Assembly (NCBI RefSeq): GCF_030272615.1
Contig: NC_081414.1
Coordinates: 768,750,153-768,814,152 of the forward strand
Length of the DNA stretch: 64,000 nucleotides
Source: Cryptomeria japonica
Lineage: Eukaryota; Streptophyta; Pinopsida; Cupressales; Cupressaceae
Direction: 5' to 3'
A program made the translations under genes and the position numbers. The notes beneath the pieces are model-generated. The model was not told the DNA's origin and did not search any database. It saw only the letters and a list, made by a program, of their open reading frames with translations. How positions within the stretch are numbered: position 1 is the first letter of the stretch; each line of letters begins with the position of its first letter. This document shows positions 22,587 to 33,619 of the stretch, piece by piece.

Positions 22587-23877
22587 AGGCATGAACTTCC
22601 TCCTGGAGTTCATCAAAAAGGTGGGGGTACTGTGATCTCATAAGTGCTGCATCCTCCCATGAGGCTGTGACCTCATCATAGCAATCCCACTGGACTCTAA
22701 CCTGGTCCAGCTCTCGCCCTCGAAGGCTCAGCGTCCGGCGTGCCAAAATGCAAATGGGCTCCAAAGCTAGCTGCCCGTCCGACTCCACCTGCAAGGCATC
22801 CCAATCTAGAATATGAGACTCATCATAGATATACCTCCTCAAAACTGAAACATGAAACACATCGTGGATGCGTGACAGGCTAGGTGGCAATGCTAGACGG
22901 TAGGCAACTGGCCCTATCCTCTCAAGGATCTCAAATGGTCCCACAAATCGAGGTGCGAGCTTAGAACCCTTTCCATAACGGATTGGACTCTTATGCGGTC
23001 GCACTCTCAAGAAGACTCTGTCTCCAACTGAGTAGCTACGATCAACCCTCTTTGCATCTGCATATTTCTTCTGTCTATCCTGTGCCTCTCTAAGACGCTG
23101 CCTAATCAAATCCACCTGCTGCTCCATATCCCGAACTATCTCTGGACCAATAGCAACTCTGTCCTCTATGCGGTCCCAACTCAATGGTGTCCTACAAGGT
23201 CTGCCATATAATGCCTGATAGGGTGGCATCCCCAAGGACGTGTGATGCCCATTGTTATAGGCAAACTCCACTAAAGGAAGATACTCCTCCCATCTGGACT
23301 GGTGATCCATGACGTACATGCAAAGCATATCTTCTAACACCTGATTAACTCTCTCTGTCTGGCCATCCGTCTCTGGATGATAGGCTGTACTGAAATTGAG
23401 CTTGGTACCCATAGCTGCCTGTAACGCCTTCAAGAAAGAGGAAGTGAAGAGGGAATCCCTGTCGGAAATGATCTTATGTGGAACACCATGAAGTCTGACA
23501 ATGTCTCGCAAAAACACCTGTGCTACTGCTGATGCTGTGAAAGTGGTACGAACGGGTGAAAAGTGAGCCACTTTGGTCAACTTGTCAACCGTCACCAAGA
23601 TGGCATCATGGCGGCGAGATGACATAGGGAGACCAATGATAAAGTCCATGGATATAGTGTCCCACTTCCACTCTGGTATAGCATGAGGTTGGAGCAACCC
23701 ACCTGGATGGCTGTGCTCCGCCTTAACTCTCTGACACTCAAGGCATCGGGCTACCAACTCGGCAATAAGCTGGCGCATTCCTGGCCAATGGTATAGCTCT
23801 CTCAAGTCTGCATGCAACTTCTTGACACCGGGATGCACTGCATAAGGAGCTCTATGTGCCTCTGTGATAATGAACTC
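22585..23877 (-). CDS. Chromovirus integrase with C-terminal chromodomain
   Basis: Inserts the DNA copy into chromatin. The frame is continuous with RT upstream except for a TGA at 23878-23880. Counting from the ATG at 23838 (417 codons), the zinc-binding H...H..CLEC region is at the start, with its first His (TEAHRA) before that ATG. The DDE core has D65 (SMDFIIG), D126 (SDRD) and E162 (TERVNQ), with 35 residues between the last two. The GPF(E)-type region follows (RFVGPFEILERIGPVAYRL), then DVFHVSVLRRY. The last 60 residues (ICILARRTLSLRGRELDQVR, VQWDCYDEVTASWED) form a chromodomain, which in this group directs integration to marked chromatin. No damage is seen within this part. Confidence 0.93.
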   Translation of the reverse strand, partial: EFIITEAHRAPYAVHPGVKKLHADLRELYHWPGMRQLIAELVARCLECQRVKAEHSHPGGLLQPHAIPEWKWDTISMDFIIGLPMSSRRHDAILVTVDKLTKVAHFSPVRTTFTASAVAQVFLRDIVRLHGVPHKIISDRDSLFTSSFLKALQAAMGTKLNFSTAYHPETDGQTERVNQVLEDMLCMYVMDHQSRWEEYLPLVEFAYNNGHHTSLGMPPYQALYGRPCRTPLSWDRIEDRVAIGPEIVRDMEQQVDLIRQRLREAQDRQKKYADAKRVDRSYSVGDRVFLRVRPHKSPIRYGKGSKLAPRFVGPFEILERIGPVAYRLALPPSLSRIHDVFHVSVLRRYIYDESHILDWDALQVESDGQLALEPICILARRTLSLRGRELDQVRVQWDCYDEVTASWEDAALMRSQYPHLFDELQEEVHA

Positions 23878-26319
23878 TCACAATTCCCCGGTAGAAGGTA
23901 CATAGATGCGCCCTCTATGGCGTAATAAACCATCGGGCTCTAAGGAATAGTCCATATATTTCCCTTCCAAAGTTTCCTGAGATCGAATAGCCTGGCAAAC
24001 CTCTAAATACCACCTGTCCTCTGGCAATCGCTGCAAGATCCAATCTCTCAATTCCGTGCTCATAGACATGGTGAATACCTCGTGACGTCTCCTACTCAAA
24101 GCATCTGCAACTACATTTTCTTTCCCTTTGATGTAGTGAACGTCAAAATCATACTCACACAAGAATTCCATCCATCTCCTCTGACGTGCATTAAGATTCG
24201 GCTGAGTAAATATGTACTGAAGGCTCTGATGGTCTGAGTGCAACTCAAAATGATGACCCAAAAGGAAATGTCTCCATCTCACAAGTGCATGCACTACGGC
24301 TGCAAGCTCCAGATCATGAGTGGGGTAATTAAGCTCGTGAGTCTTGAGTTTCCTAGACTCAAAAGCTATAGCTCTGCCATTCTGCATAAGTACTGCTCCT
24401 AAACCATCTAGGGAAGCATCTGTGCAAACCATGAAATCTGCTGAAGGATCTGGTACTACAAGAATAGGTGCGGTAGTAAGTGCCTTTTTAAGTTCCTGAA
24501 AGGCCTTCTCGCACTTCTCCGTCCACTCAAACTTCTTCCCTTTGCGCTGAAGAGAAGTGATAGGATGAGCGACTCTAGAGAATCCCTCGACAAAACGTCG
24601 GTAATAACCTGCTAAGCCCATGAAGCTCCTGACCTCTGTCACACTGGTAGGTGCTGGCCAATCCATAATGGCTCTGATCTTTGACGGGTCTACTGAGATC
24701 CCATCACCGGATATAACATGACCAAGGTACTTGATCTCAGTTTTAAAGAAAGCACACTTCGACAAACTGCCATACAACTGATTTTCCCTCAAACACTGCA
24801 AAACCTGCCTCAAGTGTTCCTCATGTTCCTCCTCATTCCGTGAATATACCAAAATGTCGTCAAGAAACACAATCACAAATCGGTCGAGGAATGCACGGAA
24901 TACTCCATTCATGAGACTCATAAAAACTGCTGGGGCATTCGTAAGACCGAATGGGACCACGGTGAACTCATAGTGGCCATATCTAGTGCGAAATGCGGTC
25001 TTGTGGATATCACTTTCCACTATTCTCAACTGATGGTACCCTGATTTTAGATCAATCTTGGAAAATACCTTAGCACCTTGGAGTTGGTCGAACAAATCAT
25101 CGATCCTAGGCAATGGATATCGGTTCTTGATGGTTACTTTGTTCAACTGACGGTAGTCCATGCATAGTCGAAGAGATCCATCCTTCTTCTTCACGAAGAT
25201 GACTGGTGCACCCCAAGGGGATACACTAGGGCGAATGTGGCCCTTCTCTAGGAGTTCCTCAAGCTGAATCTTGAGCTCATTAAGCTCGTTTGTGGTCATT
25301 CTATATGGTGCTCTTGAAATTGGTTTGGCTCCTGGAACAAGGTCTATATGAAAATCAATCTCTCTACGAGGTGGCATACCAGGTAACTCTGAAGGAAAAA
25401 CGTCGGCAAATTCTCTAAGGATAGGATAGTCGTCAATAGATGGTTCCTTTTCCTCTTCTTCTTCTCTATCACTAATGGTGATGGCAAATAACTGACATCC
25501 CTTTCGCATGCTCCGCTTAAGCTGCATGGCGGAGATCATACGAAGAGACACGGGTCTCTGAATTCCAGTGATCACTATAGGAGAGCCATGATCATCCTCA
25601 CACTCGATCCTTTTCAGGCGACAATCCATCTTGGCTCTGTGGGCATAAAGCCAATCCATGCCAAGTACAACGCCATAGGATCCAAGTGGTGTAACTCTAA
25701 GGTCTACTAAGGTGGTGATGTTGCCAATCTGAAGCTGACATCCCTTAACCTCTGATTCCACTGACACTCTAGCCCCTGAAGCTAATTCCACTTCCCAACT
25801 GACCTCTTGCCTATTTGCCACTAGCCCGCAACGCTCCACAACCAATGGAGATATAAAAGAATCAGTAGCTCCTGAATCAAATAATATAGATACACTGCTA
25901 CCTCTGATCATACCTGCTACCTCAATAACCATGGCTTGATGCTCTGCCTGGCGGTTGTCAACCGCTGCGAAGACTCTATGGGACTTGCCCATGTCCCCAA
26001 CTGTCGGCTCTGATGCTGCCATCCTCTGATTTCCTGTCATCTGACCCTGAGGACACTCTCTCGCTATGTGTCCCATGGCTCCACATGTGAAGCAAGGGCC
26101 TCGTGCCTGAAACTGTACTCCCTGTGGTCTGGAGAAAGACTGTCCCCCTGTCCTACTAGAACCACTGTACCCACCTCTAGAGGACTGCTGAGTCCTAGCC
26201 GGAGGTGTGTAAGGAGCCTGAGATTTCTGATCTCGCCTCTGACCCTGTGACTGCCACTGCTTGGGCTTTGTGCCCTGCTGATTCTGCGGAGGCTTTTGCC
26301 TCTGGTTTTGCTGAGACTG
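23878..26319 (-). CDS. Chromovirus zinc knuckle, protease, reverse transcriptase and RNase H
   Basis: Open from the TAG at 26320-26322 to a TGA at 23878-23880. A Gln-rich part leads to a perfect zinc knuckle [14 protein letters not shown] (26053-26094), which belongs to gag. Counting from the ATG at 26076: protease [10 protein letters not shown] with D67; RT from about 250 to 430 with [12 protein letters not shown] and FLDDILVYS (404-412); RNase H from about 545 ([14 protein letters not shown]553; [26 protein letters not shown]). Catalytic residues are intact. The TGA stands where the frame continues EFIITEAHRA; a CGA-to-TGA change is the likely cause. Otherwise it looks recently functional. 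Confidence 0.94.
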   Translation of the reverse strand, partial: QSQQNQRQKPPQNQQGTKPKQWQSQGQRRDQKSQAPYTPPARTQQSSRGGYSGSSRTGGQSFSRPQGVQFQARGPCFTCGAMGHIARECPQGQMTGNQRMAASEPTVGDMGKSHRVFAAVDNRQAEHQAMVIEVAGMIRGSSVSILFDSGATDSFISPLVVERCGLVANRQEVSWEVELASGARVSVESEVKGCQLQIGNITTLVDLRVTPLGSYGVVLGMDWLYAHRAKMDCRLKRIECEDDHGSPIVITGIQRPVSLRMISAMQLKRSMRKGCQLFAITISDREEEEEKEPSIDDYPILREFADVFPSELPGMPPRREIDFHIDLVPGAKPISRAPYRMTTNELNELKIQLEELLEKGHIRPSVSPWGAPVIFVKKKDGSLRLCMDYRQLNKVTIKNRYPLPRIDDLFDQLQGAKVFSKIDLKSGYHQLRIVESDIHKTAFRTRYGHYEFTVVPFGLTNAPAVFMSLMNGVFRAFLDRFVIVFLDDILVYSRNEEEHEEHLRQVLQCLRENQLYGSLSKCAFFKTEIKYLGHVISGDGISVDPSKIRAIMDWPAPTSVTEVRSFMGLAGYYRRFVEGFSRVAHPITSLQRKGKKFEWTEKCEKAFQELKKALTTAPILVVPDPSADFMVCTDASLDGLGAVLMQNGRAIAFESRKLKTHELNYPTHDLELAAVVHALVRWRHFLLGHHFELHSDHQSLQYIFTQPNLNARQRRWMEFLCEYDFDVHYIKGKENVVADALSRRRHEVFTMSMSTELRDWILQRLPEDRWYLEVCQAIRSQETLEGKYMDYSLEPDGLLRHRGRIYVPSTGEL

Positions 26320-27351
26320 CTACGGAGGAGGGGGTTTGGAGAACCCCGATGAGTGCCTGTTGTTACCTTTCCAATGGGGTTTCTGAAACCCATAAGTCTG
26401 TGGTGAAGGATTACGGTTTTGAAACCGATCCTTCGAGTCATGTGGTCTGGCCTGAATCTCCTCGGCTATCAAAGCCTTCTCCACGGCAACCCGGAGGCTC
26501 CCTGGAGCGGCCATTCTCACTGGTCCTGCTATGCCGGAATTCAATCCTCTGATAAATCGGTTGACGAGAAGCTTTTCATCTTTCAGGTAGTCTACATAAG
26601 GTAATAGCTCAAAGAACTTGTTCTCGTACTGTGTCACTGACATACCCTTCTGCTGGAGGTCATGAAACTCATCCACCCTACGCTGTCTGAAATGCTCTGA
26701 TAGATACCTCTCCCTGAATCTCTCGGTGAAAATCTCCCAAGTGAGGGTCTCTATCTCTAACCCACACTTATATTCTTCCCGTCTCCACCATGTGGAGGTT
26801 GTTCCTCGCAATAGGTGAACCGCTGCACGTGCTTTTAGATTGCTCTCATAAGAGCGCAATGCAAAGCACCTATCTAGGCTTAAAAGCCATGCCTCTGCCT
26901 CTACCCCATCGGTAGATCCTCCAAATGATGGTGGCTGAAGACGCATAACCTCTCTGATTAGATCCCCTGGATCTCTACGTGCCCTCTCAATATACACTGG
27001 TGCTACGGCTGGAGGTGGTGCTGGTAGGTGAATGGGTTCGGGCTCATGCCCAGCCTGACTCTCCACGGGATTAGGAGGTGGACTCCTACTCCATTCCCGT
27101 TCTACTGTTCTATGACTTCCTGAGTTCTGGTTTTCAACATTATGATCTACTGCTGGAAGCCTATCCTGTACTAGTCCAATCAGGTTCTGAAGAGCTACCA
27201 AGATGTCTCGGTTCGGGTCAGCTGGTTGCTTGGGAGGAGCTGCTGGGTCCACTTCCTGAACCGATTCCTCCCTAATGACCTCTTCGCGTGCCATGCGTGC
27301 ACGCCTAGGGCCTCTACCACGTTTGCGAGCTTGTCGCGTAGCTGGAGGCAT
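26320..27351 (-). CDS. Chromovirus gag (capsid), ended by an amber stop
   Basis: Capsid part of the polyprotein, 343 codons from ATG 27349-27351 to TAG 26320-26322. The N-terminus is very basic (TRQARKRGRGPRRARMAR). The capsid domain includes QPPSFGGSTDGVEAEAWLLS, TTSTWWRREEY, RFRERYLSEHFRQ and YENKFFELLPYVDYL. Downstream in the same frame lie the Gln-rich linker and zinc knuckle that normally finish gag, so the TAG truncates it. The neighbours are full of CAG codons, which fits CAG to TAG. The primer site is about 155 bp upstream. Confidence 0.92.
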   Translation of the reverse strand: MPPATRQARKRGRGPRRARMAREEVIREESVQEVDPAAPPKQPADPNRDILVALQNLIGLVQDRLPAVDHNVENQNSGSHRTVEREWSRSPPPNPVESQAGHEPEPIHLPAPPPAVAPVYIERARRDPGDLIREVMRLQPPSFGGSTDGVEAEAWLLSLDRCFALRSYESNLKARAAVHLLRGTTSTWWRREEYKCGLEIETLTWEIFTERFRERYLSEHFRQRRVDEFHDLQQKGMSVTQYENKFFELLPYVDYLKDEKLLVNRFIRGLNSGIAGPVRMAAPGSLRVAVEKALIAEEIQARPHDSKDRFQNRNPSPQTYGFQKPHWKGNNRHSSGFSKPPPP

Positions 27352-27504
27352 CCTTTTTAAGAGAATAAAATAAAATGAAATAAATAACTATTTTTTAGGA
27401 GAAAATATTTAGCTAGTTTAAAAAATAAAATTAAATACAATTTAATTAATTAAATAATTGTAGCGAAACGTAATGGAGTAAGGTTCCCTAGTGTTGGCAA
27501 CCTT

Positions 27505-27516
27505 GCTCTGATACCA
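27505..27516 (-). other. Primer-binding site, perfect initiator Met-tRNA match
   Basis: In the element's sense TGGTATCAGAGC, three bases after the 5' LTR end. All 12 bases match the plant initiator-Met complement. Confidence 0.95.
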
Positions 27517-27519
27517 AAA

Positions 27520-28818
27520 TGTCATGCCCAACTCTTGGGCACGAACGGAATTTTTTTTTTTGTAATACTTAACTAGTTAACGACTTACTTAACTAATTAT
27601 CGACTAACTAATATAATATAATGCATCTTAGTGCGATTAACTTAGATAAGGAATGCATTTTGGCTAGGTCATAACCGTGTTTGAGTCAATCGGTAATTAT
27701 ATTCAATTTAGGGAGAGGAGGTGACTAAGTTATCAATGAACCAAAATTCCTCCCAACACAGAAGTTCACTAAATAAATTACAATTCATAATGGCGAGCTA
27801 AACTCGATTATAAACGTTTAAAAAAATCTACATTATTATTATTTTTTTTTATTATTATTTATTATTTTTATTTTTATTTTTATTTTAATCCACTAGGAAT
27901 TAAAATCCTTTTATAACGCTTCCTTCTTCGTTGCTCAATGCTTAACGAAAGTATTCATAACTAAACATATAACAATTTTAAAATAATTTAAATATTAATT
28001 TAATCTTACTTATTTATATATATATATATATACACACATATACCTATATACATATATTTACTCAACATCTATACACATATATATATATATATATATATAA
28101 TTGTTCTATATTATTATTCCACTTACCAATTGTTTTCCTAACAGAATGTAGGGGTGAGAACCCCCCCCCCCCTTTTTATTTAAATTCTCATTTACACTTT
28201 TCCCTCCCCCACTCTCACATGTTTATTTCCAAATTGTGTGTGAGTGTGCCCTAACCCGAACTAGGGTTAGGGCGAATTTGTTATCTCCAACCCCCTTTTT
28301 TTGTGTGTGTTTTTTTTGTTGGGTGCGAAGAGGAGTGTCGGCGGCCGAGCGAACAGCGCGCAGGGCGGCCGAGCTTAACCCCTTTTTTTTTCTTTGCGTT
28401 TGTGCCTTTGTTATCGGCGGAGGTTCTTGTTTCGGGCGGAGGAGGAGTGGTGAACAGGGTTACGGGGCGGAGCGTTGGGCGGCACCGCAGCCGCGGCGAC
28501 CGCCGGCCGCGGACAGCGCCGCCGCAGACTGCGGCTCCTGCAGGCTGCGGCGTCGCCGCCCGCAGTCTGCGGCCGTCGCAGGCTGCGGCCGGCGCAGCCA
28601 GGAGCTGCGGCCCGAGCATAGTTTGCTTTAGAATGTTTACACGCGTTTCTTTTTTTTTGCAGAGTTTTTAAAAAAAAACGGGTTTAATAACCCTCGGTAA
28701 TAGATGTGTTTTGAACATAGTTTTTTTTTGTTTAAATATGATATCAATATATATATATATACGCAGAGGGTTTAGGGCACATGGGTTTTACTGTCACAGT
28801 TCAGGCAGATTCTTTATT

Positions 28819-28900
<82 letters not shown>

Positions 28901-31900
28901 TGTATATATATATATATATATAAATATATATATTTAAATATATATATATATATGAGCAGATTTATGTTTTTGAATGATTTGTTTTCAGATCCCTTTGTCT
29001 GAAAAATTAATATAATCAGGCTGTGAACATTATTTTTAGTGTAAATCAGATTCTTTAATGTTTAAATTTGTATAACAGAAATATATATATAAATATATAT
29101 TTATATATATATATATATATAGATATATATTTATATATATAAATACCTTTGTGTCTGATTAAATTTGTAATTCAAGAAGGCTTAATTTTCTATAGAACTA
29201 ACAGGGCTATCTATCAGCAAATTATCATTGTAGGCATCAAATACATTTAAAGTGGGTCTCCAAATCTATATTTTATTTTGTAACAAAAATGATAATGTTA
29301 AAAGCTATAAGTTTCTTTTTTTTTTGCAAAGGATAAACTTGTTTAATGAAAATTCCTTTCTTGCAATAACCAGAAAATAAAAGACTGTTTTATTAAACTT
29401 ACAGCAACATGTTTTCACTTATTTGCAGAATACATAAAAGAAATATAATGCACCTACCTTTCCACCCTAGTTAAACACAAAATTTTCATACAATCTAATA
29501 CACTAATGCTTCCATTTGCAACTAACTAGAATAGTAAAAAAAAACATCATGTATTTCTTTAACAGATTTAAGTACAATGAGCATGGTTACAAGGAAGTAT
29601 TGAAGTTTAAAAACATCTACATTTCCTCCTTTTTCAAGATAATAGAATTACATTGCTACATTATTTTTTTTTGAAAATAAATACACAATATCCTTCTCTT
29701 TCTTTTACAAGCTAATGATGCATACAAACATTTTTTTATATATTTTTTTTTTCCTTATGAATAACAAAATCTAGCTCCTTTCTTTTTATTTACAACTCCC
29801 AAAGAAAATAAAATGTCATAATAACTAATTTCTGCAACATAAGCAGCAACATGGTCTTTCAATCCTTCCTTTCCCATTCCCATGCAACCTGCAAAACAAC
29901 ACATTTTGACCATGGGAAGCTCACCTCCCAGCCTAGGCTTACTAGAAGCCACCCCCGAGCTTGGAGAACCAAGCACTAGACGGGTTACACGCACACAAAA
30001 CCACTAAGAACATAGGAACACATTTACAATCAAAATTCCCCTTCCCAAGCTTCACATTCACCACTTTCATGGTGACTCTTCCATGGGTGGAAGTGGACCA
30101 TGTACCAATGGGGAGAATGCATGCCAAACAACAATACTACACTAGCCACCTCATGGCAACACAAATGCAACCCAAACATTTCACAACCCTTATGCCCCCC
30201 AAAAAGGCTCAAGGCCATATATGCTCCCCTTATGACCCCCAAATGCATACACAAGGCTATGCATCAAGGGTCACAAAGGACTCCCTTGAGAACACTCTCC
30301 ATAAGGAGAGCCTCTCACCCATGGCTGTCAAACTCCTTCCACCCCAAGATCTTCCTACCCTCCCAAGGATAGGAGATCTTGGACACTCCCAAAAACAACA
30401 AGAAACACAACAAACACATAGAAAGGAAAACTATACATTTTACTTCAACACAAAAACTTCTTAAAAACACAATCTTTCAAGCAACTCTTTTCTTGTTACA
30501 AAACAACATAAACTATCATTTTCAACATAATAAGAGAAAGAAGAGAGTAACCAACCTAATTCTGCCAAAAGGTTTGCTAACTTTAGTTGGGGATGAGCTG
30601 CCCAATTTCCACTATCTTTTCTCCCAAAATTCCACTAAAAATGCCAACTCCTGCTAACTTTTCAAAACAAGCAAAATCTCCAAGAAAGGAGAGTGGGTGA
30701 TTACTCACTAAGTTTGAAAAATCTTGCCTAAGAAGGCCTCTCACACACTTCCCAACTCCTTGGGTGAGGTGTGAGTTCCCATTGGTTGCCCTTCCCAAAC
30801 TCTTGCACTTTACTAAAATTGGAAAGGGAAAAGGTGGAAGAGAATGGGGAAGAGAGTTTGACTCCTAAGGGGAAGGTTCACTATCCTAGGAAGAACTTTC
30901 TAAGTCCAATTTTCGTGCATCTTGAAAACACCACTTTTTGAAGTGACTTCATAGTCACATGGGAGAAGCCACATGTTGCAAAACACCCCTAACCCATAGG
31001 TATACCCTTTGGACCTTTGGAAAAGCCTAAAAACTTACCCTAGGAGTCCATTAAACCCTTTGGAAACCCCACTGAAGTTTACCTACGGGTCAAGCTTGAG
31101 TTGACCACTCCCATGACTCCCTACCCAAGATAATTTTGGGACCACACTCATGTTTTTGAATGGCTTTGGTAGAAACAAAACTCCCTCCAAGAGACAAGTC
31201 AACTTAATGACACTTAATCAGCACATGTGTCAAGTGACACAACAAAAATACAATATAAAATCACACATGGAAAATTGGTCTCTTAAAGGATTACACAATT
31301 ACATATAAATTAAATTTTTACACTCAAGCATTATACACATCACAAATAAAATACATTACAAGGGGAGGGGTGTTGTCTCTCCAAATAGACAACTCCCGGC
31401 TTAACAAACGCACATTGGTCTAGACTTGATTCTCCATAAATTCCATGGTCACATGGATAATTTCCTGCGCGTCTCAATTAACACATTAGTAACTCCAAGT
31501 AATCACAATTATTCATAATCAAATACATGGAATCCATTGCAATTCAACACTCATACATTAGGCAACAATAATTCAATATCTCATTTTGTTTTCAAATTCA
31601 ATTTCACATAAGCAATTAACATAATTTTCCCAAAAATGAACCATTCATAAATATGCATCATTTTTTTTTCATCAAAATAAAATCCTGCAAATTCCCAATA
31701 ACGACATTCACCATCATAATGTAATTCTATTCTAGTAACATATCTAAGGTTTCATAATCATCATGCATGAAATAAAACATCAACAAATGTCAGTGTGATC
31801 CAAATCATGGAATCATATAAGTTCTAAGTCCATAATGCATAAAATAAAGCATCCAAAATAGTCTCAATATGCAAATAACTGAAAAGGTCAAACTGAATCG

Positions 31901-31915
31901 GGGTAGGGCCTCACA
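27520..31915 (-). repeat. 5' LTR of the chromovirus (4396 bp)
   Basis: Same ends and content as 18153-22574. Differences seen by eye include 27930 (C against T), 28347 (G against A), 28437, 30087 and 31895, and different (AT)n lengths (long run at 28820-28897, short run near 28080). The G+C-rich block is at 28330-28615, with the hairpin motifs at 28522-28534 and 28560-28572. In the element's own sense this copy would carry the promoter. Confidence 0.95.
28820..28925. repeat. (AT)n microsatellite inside the LTR
   Basis: Long uninterrupted AT dinucleotide run, much longer than at the same place in the other LTR (19506-19560). The reverse is true of the run near 18700. These are replication-slippage differences. 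Confidence 0.95.
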
Positions 31916-31920
31916 GCCAA
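31916..31920 (+). other. Target-site duplication, right copy (GCCAA)
   Basis: GCCAA directly after the LTR end, identical to 18148-18152. Confidence 0.95.
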
Positions 31921-32112
31921 TCTAGTGAAATAGAAATTTAGGGTAAAATCTAGAACACCTACATCCTGCCATTTTTACTTTTTTTAATCTCGTGGTTCAA
32001 TTTAAGGGTTAGCATTTTTAGGTTTGTATCTAGCATTATTTTGAATTATTTACAATAAAAGCGATGGGGAAAACGGGAAGCAGTAGTTCAACAAGAAGCC
32101 AAGTGAAAAAAA

Positions 32113-33258
32113 ATGTACCTAACCGAACTGGTTAAAATACAAGGTTTCACTGATGAATACCATGATATTTATGACCCTGCTATCTGTGGTGAAAAGCGTA
32201 TCATAGATATTAGATATGCATTGTCTAGTAAGGCGGCAGATCCAACCAGGGCAAATTTTACTATTTTCAACACAATGTTAAAACAAAGAACAAATAAAAT
32301 CGCATCGTGGGATGTTGGATTGGGAAGCATGGTGTTACTTGAAGTATTCCCTTGCCTTGATTTTGTCATGGTCTGCACCGAAAATTATGATGAAGATAAA
32401 AAAGAAATTGTCAATAAAAATACAAAAGAGGAAATTCTATCCATAAACGTGGGAGAATTTTCTCATTTGTTGAACCTAGGGTTTGAAGCAAAAAAATCAA
32501 ACATCCAAATTGACCTAGGAAAGCTGGCAGAGAATTATAAGAGTCTCGATCCAAATCGCAGAGATTCATTTATCAGAGCTCTAATAATGTGTGGTACTCT
32601 ATTGGATCAGAATCATAAGCCTCCTTATGATTCTAACATTTTTGTTCCATGGGTTCGGGATACTATTTCCTTGCTAACATTTTGCCTGGGATTGGAAAAT
32701 GATAGGGAAGTGGGTGCTAGCCTTCTTGAAATGATTTTTAATATCCATTGTGTAACTCAGCCAGTAAGATATAATTTTGTTTGGCACGTTGTTCAATCCA
32801 TGCAAAAACAATTACTAATGATCAAAAAAGGTTCCTGTAAGAAATTTAGTTTCTCATCCTACTTGTGCTATCTCCTTCTATCCAAGTATCGTGCAATATT
32901 CGAGACCAACAATCTTCAAATTTTAAACTATAAGATTGATGAGAAGACTCAGAATAGAATAGAGTGTCCAATATATGAATGGACCCCAAAGATAAGGATG
33001 CATGATAACAGAAAGAACTACAACCATTTTGTAGACTTCTTTTTGGCACCAATGTATAATGAAATTACAAGCACTCCAATACCTAGATTGCCTGTGTCTT
33101 GTAGAGATTGCATTCAACTCGAAAGTCAAATACAATTGGCTGACTGTTTCTTCATGGAAGAATACACTGTGTTAAGGTTTTACGGATCAATAGTAAAACC
33201 ATACAGACTTCCAATACATGTGATAGAGAGGGTATTTGCATTGGAATATGTACGATAG
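32113..33258 (+). CDS. N-terminal domain of the unknown protein (381 intact codons)
   Basis: The longest undamaged piece. It looks globular and alpha-rich, with blocks such as FSHLLNLGFEAKKSNIQIDL, DPNRRDSFIRALIMCGTLLD, VPWVRDTISLLTFCLGL, KFSFSSYLCYLLLSKYRAIF and MEEYTVLRFYGSIVKPYRLP. There is no signal peptide, membrane segment, zinc finger or catalytic motif I can name. The style resembles the plant transposon-associated hypothetical proteins that pair such a domain with a coiled-coil tail, but I cannot show homology. The true start is probably the ATG at 32064, one frame away across an A-run. The end at TAG 33256 is a premature stop, because protein-like sequence (KAFNVAHDFFTFFSFGDEGL, VVQARLKKNENSSA) continues beyond it. 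Confidence 0.55.
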   Translation: MYLTELVKIQGFTDEYHDIYDPAICGEKRIIDIRYALSSKAADPTRANFTIFNTMLKQRTNKIASWDVGLGSMVLLEVFPCLDFVMVCTENYDEDKKEIVNKNTKEEILSINVGEFSHLLNLGFEAKKSNIQIDLGKLAENYKSLDPNRRDSFIRALIMCGTLLDQNHKPPYDSNIFVPWVRDTISLLTFCLGLENDREVGASLLEMIFNIHCVTQPVRYNFVWHVVQSMQKQLLMIKKGSCKKFSFSSYLCYLLLSKYRAIFETNNLQILNYKIDEKTQNRIECPIYEWTPKIRMHDNRKNYNHFVDFFLAPMYNEITSTPIPRLPVSCRDCIQLESQIQLADCFFMEEYTVLRFYGSIVKPYRLPIHVIERVFALEYVR

Positions 33259-33619
33259 TTGGATAGCATAGATAGGCACTTCCATGGTTAGCAATAGAAG
33301 GGCATATTTCCTTCCTTGCCTTTCTCATGTGGAGGTTTCACATTTGAGAGAAAAGCATTCAATGTGGCACATGATTTTTTTACATTTTTTAGCTTTGGTG
33401 ATGAGGGTCTCTAGCAGTATGATTTAATCGATGTAGTTCAAGCAAGGCTTAAGAAAAATGAGAACTCTTCAGCGTTATGTCAACATGAAAGTAAACCATT
33501 GCTAGAAAAGCTTAGAAACATGGACTCCTAGGATGAGGTAAAAAAAGAGATGGAGAAAATTGCCACTGACAATAACATTTCAACAAAAGAAATGTAATCA
33601 CAAATTATGGCATTGCACA

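Larger units (their letters stand above)
18153..31915 (-). mobile_element. Complete young Ty3/gypsy chromovirus (Tekay/Del-like), 13.76 kb
   Basis: Two LTRs (18153-22574, 27520-31915), primer site, polypurine tract, gag, protease, RT, RNase H, integrase and C-terminal chromodomain are all present in canonical order on the minus strand. Target duplication GCCAA is perfect (18148-18152, 31916-31920). By eye the LTRs differ at only about 15 substitutions over some 4.3 kb (about 0.3%), mostly transitions, apart from (AT)n length changes. Gag-pol is one frame with two stops. The chromodomain places it in the chromovirus branch; Tekay/Del is my best guess at clade. It inserted about 150 bp upstream of the 32-36 kb pseudogene. 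Confidence 0.96.

Noticed and set aside
26068-26604. + strand frames of 60-115 codons over chromovirus gag, and a minus frame at 26064-26441
   Set aside because: Alternative-frame shadows of the gag-pol frame.
28781-29002. Open frame encoding an Ile/Tyr repeat
   Set aside because: Direct translation of an (AT)n microsatellite.
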